A stretch of 64,000 nucleotides of DNA from Arachis hypogaea. Taxonomy: Eukaryota; Streptophyta; Magnoliopsida; Fabales; Fabaceae. The notes under the pieces are model-generated. The model was not told the DNA's origin, did not search any database, and worked only from the letters and a program-made list of their open reading frames with translations. The stretch's first letter is position 1. Every line of letters starts with the position of its first letter. The translations under genes and the position numbers were made by a program. Where the stretch lies: positions 42,964,137-43,028,136 of the forward strand of contig NC_092042.1 of assembly GCF_003086295.3 (NCBI RefSeq), written 5' to 3'. Of this stretch, positions 32,269 through 44,879 are shown piece by piece.

Positions 32269-33515
32269 ATTGATGCCTAGGTCAGATTTAGGCAAGATTG
32301 TTGCAGATAAGCAAGCCTCTTTCTCTTAGTCTTTTTTTTTCTGTTTAGGTTTGTTTAGTCACCAAAGAGTATTGTCATTTTTTGCCGGTACTCGATCAAC
32401 AATAATTTGCACCTATATTTACTAGGATTTTATATACAAAAAGCATATAATTTACATCTATGTTTATTAAAATTTGTACACATAAATTAATATAGTTTGC
32501 ATTCACATTTTTTAGAATTTGCACACATAAATCAATATAGTTTATTTGATAAAGACAATTTAGTGTTTATAATGATCAAATAATGGCTAAAAATATTAAA
32601 AATTCCTGAGTCAAGAGTTTTTCTTTCTTTAATTTCGTCTATCTTACTATGATTTTTGTTTTAAACAAATTCAGAATAAAACATTCTTCTCTAGTATTTT
32701 TTAAAATAAATAATTTACTAATGTATGTATTTTTAAAGTTATTTATATTTTGTATATCATTATTTATGTCGCTACATTAAAAAACTATAGCATATCTTAT
32801 TTGCAAATGAAATTCGTTCAAAATAGTATTTTTATATTTTTTGTTTGGAGTGTAAACATGTATTTCGTTACCACTATAAATAAAATAAGAGTTAATTCTT
32901 GTCGGATACTGCGTAAATGAAATTATAACAGCTAAATTTTTTTTGGTGAACATAACAGCTATATTTTAATGTTTATGTATATGGTTCCATTCATTGTAGT
33001 TGTACACCAAATTATTTATTTAGTCTCTTTTTCTTACAAATAGCTAATAAAAGATATAATGTAATTGAAAGATGTACTTTTAAAATAAAAGTAAAGGCCA
33101 ACCTAACCCCTATCCATTTTTTCGAAGGTTAAACGAGTGCTAGAAAATAACAAAAAAGACAACTCGATCTCTAACAATATTATTTTAGGACACTACGTAC
33201 CATCCATTAAAAAATCCAGTATGAAATTCAAACATGTATCATATCAAAATTCAAAACTATTTAGCAGTAATAATCCAAATTTCTTTTGTATGAATCAATG
33301 CATGTGGAATAATTTATCTCCCACAATACTTTACAAAAATTGTTAATATTCATCTGAGAATAACAAATAGAAATCATATCTCCCTAATGTGAATACAGAA
33401 AAAAGTAATAGTCAATAATTAAAGAGTGATTGGTTAATTGATGCTTCATAACTCATTAGTCATTACAGGTTATAACTAAAATATGAATTCTAGTCAAGAG
33501 TCATATGTGAAATTT
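32269..33515. other. AT-rich intergenic region
   Basis: Holds the tail of the LINE (repeated ATTTGCACAYA segments at 32400-32540) and low-complexity AT-rich sequence. The short ORF at 33137-33346 has no recognisable content. Confidence 0.5.
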
Positions 33516-33521
33516 TTTATT
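33516..33521 (-). terminator. Candidate poly(A) signal of the J-domain gene
   Basis: AATAAA on the minus strand about 370 bases after the stop codon at 33888. The position is plausible for a plant 3' UTR; other signals are possible. Confidence 0.4.
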
Positions 33522-33887
33522 AACATATATGTACAAAAAGGACCGAAAAGTTAGGTCCCTGGTTACCCTCTTAAGACCACATCTTCCAAAAACATAATGG
33601 AACAAGGCACAACATTAAGCTGTTTTGCAACACATGAAGGACCAGTTCAACAAAAGAGGGAAACCACCAAAGAAACCATGGTCAACCCCACCTTTTTAAT
33701 GTACCCTTAGTATACAGGGATTTGAGTTGTGTGGTTCTCAACCCTGCCCTGACAATTCTAACCAAAGGCTATCATCAATCTTCAACAAGGCACCATGCTC
33801 TTTACTGAGTGTTGTTAACCGCATCAATCCCCTTGGGGATAGGCAACAATAGCCTATTGAGTTCCCTTGCAGGATGTGTTTGCAGCA

Positions 33888-36800
33888 TCAGCAAGATGTT
33901 CTTCGCCATTGCTTTTTCCCCTTCTTCTGAGGCAACTTGAACGGACTCCAACTCTTCCTGCGCTTGGAGGTTTCACAGAAGAGACCGGATGCTAGAGCTT
34001 GCTGAAGCCACAGGTCAAATGCCTCTTCATCTTCATCTGTCATCATCTCAGCATCCAAGTCCCATGGGAATCTGCTCGAGTTGCTGCGTTGGCTTTTCTC
34101 CAGGCCAACCATGTTTACATGGAAACTCGGCCGATGAGTGTTGGGCCTACAAGCCATTCCCTGGATAAAATGAATAAGATGTAAGGTATATCAAGTGGTG
34201 TTGAAAACATATATCCATCTCAAGGTCCCTTTTCAACCCCTTTTTTTTTTCTTTTGGTTTTCTTTTAAGCCTACGGAAAGCGGACACCATGTCGAAAATT
34301 TGTACATATTGTTTCAATTTTAACACGAGGGAATTCACATGTTACACTCTTCCTCAGATGGCGTGTACTTCCATTGCTAACAAAACAACAATAACCAAAA
34401 TGTTATATCAATGCAAATCCAATCAAGTGGAACACATAGAAGTTTCTTTGTGCAAGACTATATTATCACACAATCATTGAATTGAAACGACACATCCTAC
34501 GAAAATATTTTACAAAAAGATGGACTGTAAATGGTAGCCATCCCCATTCACATTCGATTTGTTGGTTCAATCTCCTATTAGCTCATTCAATGATTGTCAC
34601 TCAACAGTATTGTCCAGCCAAGCAAATCATACAAGTACAAATTCCATCAATTCCATTGCTGTATCGTTTTTATTTCCTCTCTATTCTAGCAACTTCAGAT
34701 AAAGCACCAAAACAGGTAAAGACGCACTACTTGACATCAGGAAATATTTGGTAAAAGTAGACAGACCTGACATATAGCCCATTCTGACACATCAAAAATT
34801 TTGCTCTCCGCGCACACAAAAGCACGTGGAATCTCCATCTACAAAGACAAGAACCAAACTTAGAAACTAAATGAAGAGGATCAAACTATCAGCTTTAAGG
34901 AACTACCTTTTGAGCCCTGTCAAATACCAAAGACCCTTTATATTCAACCCATCCATCTCCATCCTTGGCTTGGTGAAACTGGCAACAATCCTGGCTCCAA
35001 TGAAGTAGCAAAAATCAGAGCCAAGCACTATAACGTATAAGGATGTAAAAGGGGGGAAAATCAAACCTGACACCATCTTGCTTTGGCCTTACTCCTGCTG
35101 GTGCATACCCAAATATGTGAATTCCCGCATTTGGTGCACTGTATACGTCTGGATTCTTCAGAGCGATAATCAGAATTATCCTGTCAAGAATACATATAAC
35201 ATCATTATAGCTAAACAACTCTGGAGCTTGTATGATCAATTGAATTGGTTTTGTTCTAAAAGCGTGCTATATGAGACAGGTGAGTTTTTCATAATAATAC
35301 AAATCCACTTACACTATTAGTAATAACAGACATTATAAATTTATATAATTTGACTTGGAGACATCTGTTTCTCAATTGTCTACAGCAGCACTTCTTTAAC
35401 CCACCAGACTATATGATAATGATATCCAATTTTCTTTAGTTGTGGTGTCTGTAACCTAAGAGAGGAATTCATTTTTACTGGGATCTATGAATCTTATGAA
35501 TGTAAGTGTACTATATCTGGATAAATAAAGGAGAAGCTTGACAAACTGTTCATAATACTAATTGACAAACTAATAAAAAAGTTCTCAGCATTGGTATTCC
35601 ATGTCCCTGAATTGTTTTTTATTAAACAAAATACACAAATAATAAATAAATAAATCTACCAAAACATTCCTGATTTCCACAACCAAAGCTAACAACTAAT
35701 AAGATTTTTAGACTACATATACACAGAATTCAAGTGCAATACATCAAATTCTATTTTTTTTTTCAATAGAAAGTATCTGTAAGTCATTTGATCAACATCT
35801 GATTTACCTGGTGTGAACTACCATGAGACTTCTGGCAGACACTTTTTGCCATGGATTCTTCTTTTCTCAATTGCTCATCATAGTCTCTCTTCTTCACAGT
35901 ATCAGAAAGAACCTGAAAGGTTCATATAAATAGTTAATTGGAGAAACCACTTTGATGGAAATCATTTATGTTTTATATCAAACATGCATTATTTGATTAT
36001 CTATCTAAGAGGAAGGAACCCTGAACTTACCTCATATGCGCATTGAAGCTTCTTAAATGATTCACTTGCCAATGGACTACCCATATTTTTATCAGGATGC
36101 ACAAGCATAGCCTATGTCATTGAAAACATAAAAATGAAATGGAATATTCCAATTAACAAATCAGAAATATTTGTAACGTAGTAAACATAACAGAACTTAA
36201 GCCAAATTGTGATTCCAGTTCCACATGCATCATATCTTGCTAATATTCAAACGCATCCGAAGTCTTATACTCTCATTTAATATTTTGACAAGTAAAATAG
36301 AGAAAGGATAACAAATACTACACAAATACCTTTTTCCGGTATTCCTTTTTCAGAATCGCTCCGTCAATCTTCTTATGCCGGGGGAATCCAAGGGCTTCAT
36401 AATGATCCAAACTCTTCAATATCCTTTTCATTTCATCAGCTGAGCTTACTGTTTGCTCTTTGGCAACTTTGTTAGTTGAAAGCTCTTTCTGCTTATCAAC
36501 AACTGCTGCGGTAATAGCAGGTTTACTTGATGATTTACATGAATGCAAATCCTCGGATTCCTCTGTAGGAATAGAGTATTCACACTCTTCTGAGAAGTCA
36601 TCTTCCACAACTGTTTCTGATTGCTTCTGCTCTTCAGTATGTGAACTTTCACTCAGATTATCAAACCATTGGAGCAAAAAATTCAACATGTCATTAGAGA
36701 GGAAGGCAAGGTTTATTGAGAGAAAAACACCCAGCCATCCCACTCGAACTTGAACACTATATAGAGCATATATAGCTCCAATTAATACCACCAAACGTGC

Positions 36801-38141
36801 ATGATTTAGGGAGAATAAATAACCTGCATATGTATAATTAAAACAATTTCAGGATTAAAGGAGAAAATATCCAATCAGGTCAACAAAAGTAAAAGTTCAT
36901 CATAGAACATCAACTGAACTACAATTGATGCCAAAGATAACCAAAAACAGACATGCAAACAGAGGAAATGTCAACAAGTAATACAACTGTGTAGAGACAG
37001 CAAAATTGGAAAACAAGCCTTGAAATTAGTATACAAATAACAAGTATACATGCATTACAAATACAATATAAAAGTAGGAACCAGGTAACATGCCTAAAAT
37101 CCTCTTTTATGCATGATAAAAGTACAACACATCAGAAACCAACACAAGAAAATCGTACCTCCAACTACAAGTAATGTTCCTGTTATCCAGATGTTAGCAT
37201 ACATCCACAAAATAAGGATGGCAAAGAGGCCTACGATAAAAAGCCCGGGAGTATAGCCCAAGTATTGAACAGCAACTCCAGCAGCACCCTGAGAAATTCA
37301 ATTGAACTATGACAAACAATGTACAAAAGTTCCCTGTGCAAAATAACAAATATACTAAAGCAAACAGAAAGCATGCATATGAAAATAGGTTTACATTCAT
37401 GTTATTCAATATCAATACAATCATCACTGCAGTGCAGCCTACCTCTTAAGCAAGAAGTAAAGCAATGTACAATTACCAGAAGAAACCTAGAAGCTGAAGA
37501 GTGTAATTCCCGTTTACCATGCAAAGCCATTTGTTTGTACACTAATATGGTTATATAATGCACTCAAATTAAAGGGTGCAAGAGTTGGTAATCACGAAAA
37601 TGAATATAACAATGAGTGAATATCGTGGTAGCTACTTAAGACATTGCTTCACAATCTCCAATTCTCCATATTCCATATCTAACATAGTAACTCTTTCTGT
37701 CTGATCCAAGAAAAGGATAAATAGTACAGTACTTGAAACCATGAACTTGGGAAGATAGACAACAATTTATTAGGAAAAGGTAATGCCACCAATGGGCATT
37801 TGTTAGTTAAGCCAACTAATCTAGTTCATATAAAAACATAAGTTAAATAATTACATAGGTTTTTAAGTTTTAACTCAAACTAGGTTAACTTATGAATAAA
37901 TAGAAGTTAATCCATAGCAAAGCAATTAAACCAAATAATAATAATAATAATAATAAGGGCTTAGCTAACATGTGCCATTGGGGCACATGATAAGCTTACT
38001 ATTAATAGAAAGTTTTAAATGTTTTCATTTAATGAATGCAAAACAAATGCATTGAAAACTTAAATTTTTTATATTTTCAATGAAAGCTTTCTTAATTTGT
38101 AAACTTAACATGTGGCCTTAGGGCACAAGATAGATAAACCC

Positions 38142-38181
<40 letters not shown>

Positions 38182-38401
38182 TAGACACAACACTAAAGAA
38201 TGCACATATCTTTCCCTAAAGAAATTGTTAAAGATATCCTCCTATCAGCATAAGCTTTTGGAACAAATGATTTCATAACATGGTATTAAAACTTCTATGA
38301 CCAAAAAGCCTAGAGTTTGATTCTATTAAAATGGGCATTCATCATTGATAAACAGAGAGTGATGTAGAGTAGGTGTTTATTCTCGTTGAAAGCTTACAGG
38401 A

Positions 38402-38436
<35 letters not shown>

Positions 38437-40446
38437 GATTATTTCTAATAACTTGAAAGCTGCATTTAACTTCATGAGCTATTTATAGTGCTATGCATGA
38501 TTCAAACTATAGCTAACTTTCTCTCTCTCCTCTAACTGAATTTCATGCCACCTTAACTAAATGAAACTTCTCAACTCTTCACGAAGCTTCTGACTCATTC
38601 TACACGTGCTGCATGCATCACATTGCTTCACAGCCCCCCTCAAACGCATGGGGTAGAGTGCACATCTACCACATGATATTTGTCTCGAAATGAAATAAAT
38701 GCAGTGACGGGTAGCAGCTTCGTGAATCCATCAACGACACGAGTTTGAGCTGGGAGATGTTGCACTTTGAGTTGTCCTGAATTGTCTTGAAATGACTATC
38801 AAAAAGAACATGCATATACTTGGTGTGAGCATCCAACACTATCTTCTTAGATAGGTGGACTGCACTAAGATTTTCACACTACACTATAGGTGTTGGACAA
38901 TACACGCCAAATTCAATGAGGAGCAATTGAAGCCAAATGCTTTCAGTAGTAACCAATGCAAGGCTTCAATACTTTGCCTCAATAATAGTGTGCGCTACTG
39001 CTTCCCATTTTCTCAACCACCAAGATAGGAGAATTTTGCCAAAGAAAACCCAGCCACCAGAGATTGATCAATGATCTAGGTCAGTGGGCCAATTTGCATC
39101 GCAATAGCCCAAGATGGATAAGTTGTTCGACCTGGTGAAGCAGACACAATGACCAATTGTTCCAACTAAGTGTCGTAGGATCGGGCACACCATATCTGAA
39201 TGAGGCTTTTCAATTTTTCTCAAATCTCAAGGATTTTGAGTTGTTCTCCTTGTGCTGCAAGCATCTCACCTCTTCATAGATCTTTATTACCCCCCAAAGA
39301 AAGAAATTTAGCATCAAAAGGACTAAAAAGAAAAAGGTCTATGCACAATTCCCGTGTCGAAGCCTAAAAGAAGTTTTTGCAAGAGGGGACATGTTAGAGA
39401 TAACCATTCTTGTGCCTCCTTTTATTAGCTTAAACTTTTGGAATAAGTGGTTTTATGACAGAGATATTAAAACCAATGGCATCAAATAAATTTTAAATAT
39501 AATGGCATTGACATCTAGACAGGCACAAAGACCAAAAGCTAAGTAACTTTGCTGGAAACCATTGTCAAGTGCACATTTTGCACACCACCCTAAGTGTTAT
39601 AACATACTCCAAAATTATAAAAGACAAGGTATAATAAAATTCAGCGCCATTCTTGTAGGCTTAACTACAACATTCGTATATGTTTAACACTTCAACATCT
39701 ATAACTATTGAAATCGAATATTGCATTTGAGGTACCCAGCTAATGTTTAAAATGACTAACAAGGCAATACATTAATCTTAAATCCTCCAATAATGTTCCG
39801 TATGAGTTATCACTAAATGAATAAAATATTAAATGCATTTTAGGTTCTAAAAATTAGTTGCATTAACTTATCAATTAGTACTTTCTTCAAGTATCAGGAT
39901 TATAATAGTAACGCATTATAAAAGCCCTCACAGCACTGAATGATAAGATGACTGTCACTTCATAACTATACTAAAACTGCTATAACATTAAGTAGATAAC
40001 AATAACTATTCACAGAACAGCTTAAAAGATAAAGAACCAAACAAACAAACAAATGAACGACAAACACAATCATGGCCCAGAACTGCAAGCAAAAGTGATA
40101 TAGATAAGTTGAGATAAACACATACCATACTAATAAGAACATAAACTAAGCAATGCATCGAAGTCAAACTAAGGAAGCAGCTCCACATTATAAGCAGAAG
40201 AATCACCGATCCGAACTTAACAAACGACTGAAACCCCCTAAGGGCAGAGTCTTTCCAAAATATCAATGATAATTTAAATAAGCTCCAAAATCTGGAGCAT
40301 CCACTGCACACCAAAGGCCAATGCCGCTCGACAAACATAGCAGTCTTGTCTCTGCCACAAGTCACCGCAGTCCTGACACGCCAGCACGCGTCCTTCTGCA
40401 AACGAAGCCATTGCCAACCTTGCTTAAACAACCCTATGTCCTCCAT
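33888..40446 (-). CDS. J-domain membrane co-chaperone, DNAJC14-like, nine exons
   Basis: Exons in order: 40446-40126, 37288-37159, 36823-36330, 36111-36031, 35912-35808, 35180-35067, 34990-34907, 34838-34767, 34160-33888. All introns are GT-AG and the joined frame is open for 557 codons. Residues 78-190 hold three or four hydrophobic segments (VILLLIMWSCFLSL, LFIVGLFAILILWMY, GWLGVFLSINLAFL), so it is probably ER-membrane anchored. An acidic linker follows. The J domain is at about 289-358 (DHYEALGFPRHKKID, HPD at 320-322, KKRDYDEQL) and would stimulate Hsp70 ATPase. The C-terminal domain has C392xxC395 and C414xxC417, HQAKDGDGWVE and FDVSEWAICQ, the Jiv90-type pattern of DNAJC14. The start MEDIG was chosen from remembered relatives; an in-frame ATG at 40479 would add 11 residues. 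No defect is seen. Confidence 0.93.
37957..38141. mobile_element. MITE in intron 1 of the J-domain gene
   Basis: 185 bp with imperfect terminal inverted repeats: GGGCTTAGCTAACATGTGCC at the left, and reverse complement GGGTTTATCTATCTTGTGCC at the right (15 of 20 matching). It sits within an AAT microsatellite with TAA on both sides, which fits the TAA duplication of PIF/Harbinger-type MITEs. Confidence 0.65.
38226..39470 (-). mobile_element. Ty1/copia remnant in intron 1
   Basis: 38226-38632 is a 407-bp LTR (TGTGAAGC...TTTAACA on the minus strand) preceded by the purine tract GTTTGAGGGGGGC (38633-38645). The RNase H domain of a copia polyprotein lies at about 38650-39150, with CDADWPTDLDHWSISGGWVF, IIEAKYWSLALVTTE and ENLSAVHLS. 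A second LTR end starts at 39393 (TGTTAGAGAT) but is short. Gag, integrase and polymerase are gone. Same strand as the gene. Confidence 0.8.
38401..38427. repeat. (AG)13 microsatellite within the copia LTR
   Basis: A pure AG run of 27 bases in intron 1. Confidence 0.95.
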
Positions 40447-41330
40447 CACTACGTCCTCCTCAGATTTGCTACAAAACAAAAGTCTAGAGAGTCTAAATTA
40501 CCCCTCTATTAAATTAAATTAAGAAAAACACAGATTCATCATCATCCTCTACCACCATCATCATCGCCGCCACCGCCGCGCCGCCGCCACCACCACCACC
40601 ACCACTACAGCCACCAAGCCCACAATCACCAATTCATTTTTATTGTTTTGTAAAAAAGAACACAAACAGAAAGACAAGAGAACGATAGATCTACGGCGGG
40701 GCGGACCAGATCTCGGCGGCGGGAGGCAGAGACGCAACGGAGCACCACGCGAATCTACGGAAGGCGACGGCGGCAAAGAGAAGAGGTAGGAGACGTAGGG
40801 GAAGAGACAGAGGAGTAGTGGAGGCTGGCAGATGCGGACGGAGGAGGGAGCAAATGACAGAAGCAGAAGCAGAGGAGAGAGGTGGAGGTGAGAGGGAGGC
40901 AGAGGCAGATGTGACGCGGATAGTAGAGGGCAGCAGAGGTGGAGGAGGAGGTTAGGATGGCGGCAGTGGTGGAGGAAGAGGGCAGTGGCGGAGGAAGGGA
41001 GGGAGGAGCAACAGAGAGGGAAAGGAAGAAGAGAAACCGAGGAAGGAGAGCGGGCAGAAGAGGGCTAGGTTAACTTGAGGGTTAAAATTGGAATTAACAC
41101 AACCCCTTTTCCTTTTCATTCCATCGCCCTTCAGAAATCTCATTCTCATAATCCCTCCCTCCCCCCAAGAAAAAAAATTTTAAATAAGAAAACACACCCC
41201 CCAATACACCATGTCCCTCGAACTCCACTCTTTGCAACCTAAGCAGCAGCCGTCGCCACCGCCACCGCCACCGTAATTGCATAAAAAACTTACATCTCAA
41301 CTTCCCAATCCACACCCTCGTTACTCCTTA
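40447..41330 (-). promoter_or_regulatory. Presumed promoter and 5' UTR of the J-domain gene
   Basis: Just upstream of the start codon. Contains CCG/CCA triplet repeats (40566-40610) and long GA-rich stretches (40690-41040, plus strand), thus CT-rich on the gene strand as in many plant 5' UTRs. CpG content is higher than in the surroundings. No clear TATA box was found and the transcription start cannot be placed by eye. Confidence 0.5.
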
Positions 41331-42762
41331 CCTCAACAACGATAACAACCATTCTGTTTCCCACAACAACAACCGTTTTCATCTCTTCCACTACTCTTCA
41401 CTCATCCAAACCCCAGGATCCATCTCACTCACCATTAATGTATTACGATTTACGACAGAGGTGGAAGTGGAGAGTTTCTACCTAAGGGGTGCAGCAGCCT
41501 GCACTTGTGTACTCCCATGGCGTGCGCGCTATGGCCCTTCATTCGGAATACATCAATCAAGCATTGCATATGACAATCAGGCAGCTGCAGCACACTTGCA
41601 GCACCCTAGTCTCGGTCACCCTCTGGTCGCGAAGGGCAGGATACCCTCAACCGTCTGCGCGCAGGAAAAGGTTCAAACTTAAACTCTTGGATTCTCTTTA
41701 AGTTCATTGAATCTGAGTTGTGTGGAATTAGATGGCCTACAAGAAGATGAATAAAAGATCATGTTAATTCTTTTCTTGTTTTTCGAAAATTTATTTCAGT
41801 TTAATTATTTGTACAATTTGGCTTCAGTGTGTGGTGTGTGATTTGAATGTGCGCCATTTTATTTGCTATTAGGATCATTAGGTTACGTTTTAGATGGAGT
41901 TGTTTATTGGAGGGTAAACGAAAATGAGACTTTTTCTTTGGATCTTGTTGATATTATTGTTTGCCTTCAAGATTATTATTTATGTTTTTTCTTTTAAGAT
42001 GACATTGTTGATTGTTGATTGAAGGGAATAAATTGGACGTAAAATTAGATTCTTCCTTTTATTTATGTTTATGTTTTGAGATTCTAGTTCCAAAATGGAA
42101 GGGAAAAAATTAATTAATTTCATAAATTGGCTTGAGTGTGTTAGTGTAACTCATTTGTTGTGTTGTGCTTAGAAAGGTCTTTGATGTTTTTGTTGTTTGC
42201 AACTTCAATTTTTTTTAAAGAATTGTCATGTATTCATTTTTAATTTTCTGTTGTGTCCGTATTTGGTAAGGGAATGGAGACGTCAATGTGTTATTTAGGG
42301 AAAGGAGTAGAGATGATGCTTTCTCTATTGTCAGAGATAAAAGAGTGATCCTACATTCTCTTATGTTATGTCATTTACCTTTCATATGCTTTAAAATTGA
42401 GTTCCTAATGAATTAATCTAATACATTTTATTTCTGATAGAATGCTTTCTTTTATATGCCTGGCAGTGATTGATTACCTCCTGCGGTTCTAAAGTCTCAT
42501 TAAATTGCTAGTGCTCCTTTAAACTATTTTTAGAACTCATCCGAATCTTCACCATGAACTTATAATCTTCCTGCAAATATATCTTTCACATAATCTTTTT
42601 TCATTCATATATATAGTAGCGTTTTCTAATCATGTATTAGTCTTTTTCTAAATTACACTTGCCTTTATAAAATTATTGTTAGGAAAAGCCGTCAACCTAT
42701 TGTTCCTTTCTTATTATCTATCCCATACCTTGATATCATGTGCTTTAGTCTCACTATTAGGT
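41331..42762. other. Intergenic region with an unexplained GC-richer segment
   Basis: 41455-41700 is GC-richer than its surroundings and open in two plus-strand frames (73 and 70 codons) without a recognised domain. It could be an exon remnant or a divergent transcript from the same promoter region. The remainder is T-rich with no gene visible. Confidence 0.4.
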
Positions 42763-43749
42763 AGCATTTGTTTCAAGGTACTGAGACTAGGAAGCTGACC
42801 TCAGTATTATGTTTGTTGGGCCGAGGCTAGAACTAAAATTTCAGTCTCGGAACACAATTTCAGTCCCTTCAGTACCCCTAGAAAGTAGGGACACAGGATA
42901 CTGAAATTTTTGGAGACGGAAACTGAAATTTAACTAATAATTTCTTCCAAAAATACCCTCAAACCAAATTAATAGTTCCAAGATTACCCTGTGCTATTTC
43001 TAATTGGGGCTTCCTCAGTTCTTCTCTTCTCCTTCTCTTCTCTAATGCAGTTCACCATTGAAGAGCCCTAGTTGAAGCCAATCCCCTGTCGCTGCCGCCA
43101 GTACCACCACCGCATCACCGTCGTCAGACCCACCGTGAGCTAAGTTAGTCTCCGTCGCACATTCATCTTTGTAGCCACTGTGTTCGCGTCGTTTTTCAAT
43201 AAGTGTTATCCTCTGCATTCCCCTGTTAGCTTGTCTTCTCTTCTCTATTCGTGTTTGTGTTGTCATTAATTGGTTCTCTTCTCCCCGGGTATGCTCTTTC
43301 GCAGCTTGTCTTCTTTTGGTGTTTTTGTTTTTGTCGCTGTTTTACCTGAATTTTGTATGCAGTTATATGAATTTGTATTTGAAAAATTCTGTTTCTCTGT
43401 TCAAGTTTATCCTGTTCCTAATTTTTACTATTGGTTTGTTTATTTACTTGTATGTAGAGTGTGTTCTCCGTATTCAATTTTGTGATTCATTATATTTTTC
43501 AGTGTGTTACTCATTTTGGATTTATTATAACTTCAAAAGATATCAAGTTGTTACCAAAGAGTGAGATGCAGTGATGGAAACGAATTTAAAATGCATTGAT
43601 GATCCAATTTTATTTCATTGTTGATACAGGACAAATTTGTTTTGATGTGCTTTGCTGTTGCTAGGAATAATTCATCAAAATGCTTGCTACACATGCTATA
43701 TTACTTTCTTTCATAATTGATGTTTCTTTCTATTTTATTTTGAAAACAT

Positions 43750-44025
43750 CAATGTCTTGTTTTAAGGAATTAGGGTACTGTTTTTTTAATGAGTGCCATT
43801 TTCTGTTCACAATTCACACTAAAAATTCCTAAGACTTGGTTTTAAGTTGTGAGTTGAAGCTTGATTTTCTGAGGATACATGATTGAACAATCAGTATCTT
43901 GTTTTAAGGAATGAGGGTGTTGTTTTTTTTTTTTTTTTTCATGAGAGACATTTTCTATTCACAATTCAGTAATTCACACTTGAAATTCCTAACACTTGGG
44001 TTTTAGTTGTGAGTTGAAGCTTGAT
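43750..44025 (+). repeat. Tandem duplication of about 120-140 bp
   Basis: 43750-43872 and 43889-44025 both run from TCTTGTTTTAAGGAAT through a T-run to GAGTTGAAGCTTGATTTTCTG with about 85-90% identity by eye. The T-run and a short AATTCAGT insertion differ. Confidence 0.85.
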
Positions 44026-44272
44026 TTTCTGAGCCATACAGCATCATCTTGATTTTAATATAGTTGTGGGGGGAATGGGACTCAAGGGCATGTTATTTGT
44101 TATTGTTATAGCTTTTGTCCTTGTAGAAGTAGAAGTAGAAGCATTAGTAGCTATAGATGATAGTACAAGTTGTTAATGGTATTGAAACTTATTTATTTTG
44201 GTATTGATGTTATTGAATTGTACAAGTTATTCATGTTACACTTCTTGTTAGGTGAGAATGAACAAATGCTAG

Positions 44273-44380
44273 TGGATTGAGGAAGAAACTGAAGCATTTG
44301 TTGGTTTCATAGAGGAGTTTGTTATTAACGGTCTGAAAGCTGATTGTGAACAATTCAGACCAGAAACTTTTGGAACTTAA
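44273..44380 (+). pseudogene. Myb/SANT-like domain fragment
   Basis: 35 codons then stop: WIEEETEAFVGFIEEF, NGLKADCEQFRPETFGT. The W-x-EEE start, the acidic helix and a G-x-K/R turn match the first helix of the Myb/SANT-like DNA-binding domain that accompanies PIF/Harbinger transposases. No continuation is found. It may be an old ORF1 exon. Confidence 0.55.
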
Positions 44381-44879
44381 TTATTAGGAACTTTTAGAAA
44401 CATTTTATAACTTGTTAAGCAAGTCCAAGCTGTTATTATTAGGTGAAACTTACTGTTATTTGCGAATTTATAATGTTGAAGTACTCAATATGTCGATCTC
44501 ATAGTTTCCTACCATATTACACTATTTTGCAGCCATCTAGTTTAATGCTTTGTGAATTTATGATTTTATGTATTAGCAATAAAATTGTATGATGCTGATG
44601 TACTTTGTTCTGAGCATAGCTTCCTCTGATCTAATGCACGCAATAAGAATTAATTAGCTACAATAATGTCCTGTTACACTGAATTTATTTATTAGCAATA
44701 AGAAATAATATCCAATGTAGTTGAATTTATTTGGCAAAAGGCAAGCATGGACACACTTATCTTGGAGTCATTTCATTCAATTTATTTGTGCAAGCATGAA
44801 TCTCCAAAACAGCCAATCTAATTTCATTTAATTTAGAAAAAATTTTGCAAAATCATATTGTTCCATGGGTTACTTGAAA

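Larger units (their letters stand above)
42763..44400 (+). mobile_element. Decayed PIF/Harbinger-like transposon end
   Basis: It begins GCATTTGTTTCAAGGTACTG and continues with repeated CTGAAATTT and CAGTCTC motifs typical, from memory, of peanut DNA-transposon termini. A CT-rich and CCACCG-rich leader follows at 43020-43150 and a Myb/SANT-like fragment at 44273-44380. No right terminus and no transposase was found, so the extent is a guess. Confidence 0.45.

Noticed and set aside
40561..40776. 71-codon ORF with Val and Arg runs upstream of the J-domain gene
   Set aside because: Triplet-repeat sequence in the presumed 5' UTR; no conserved features.
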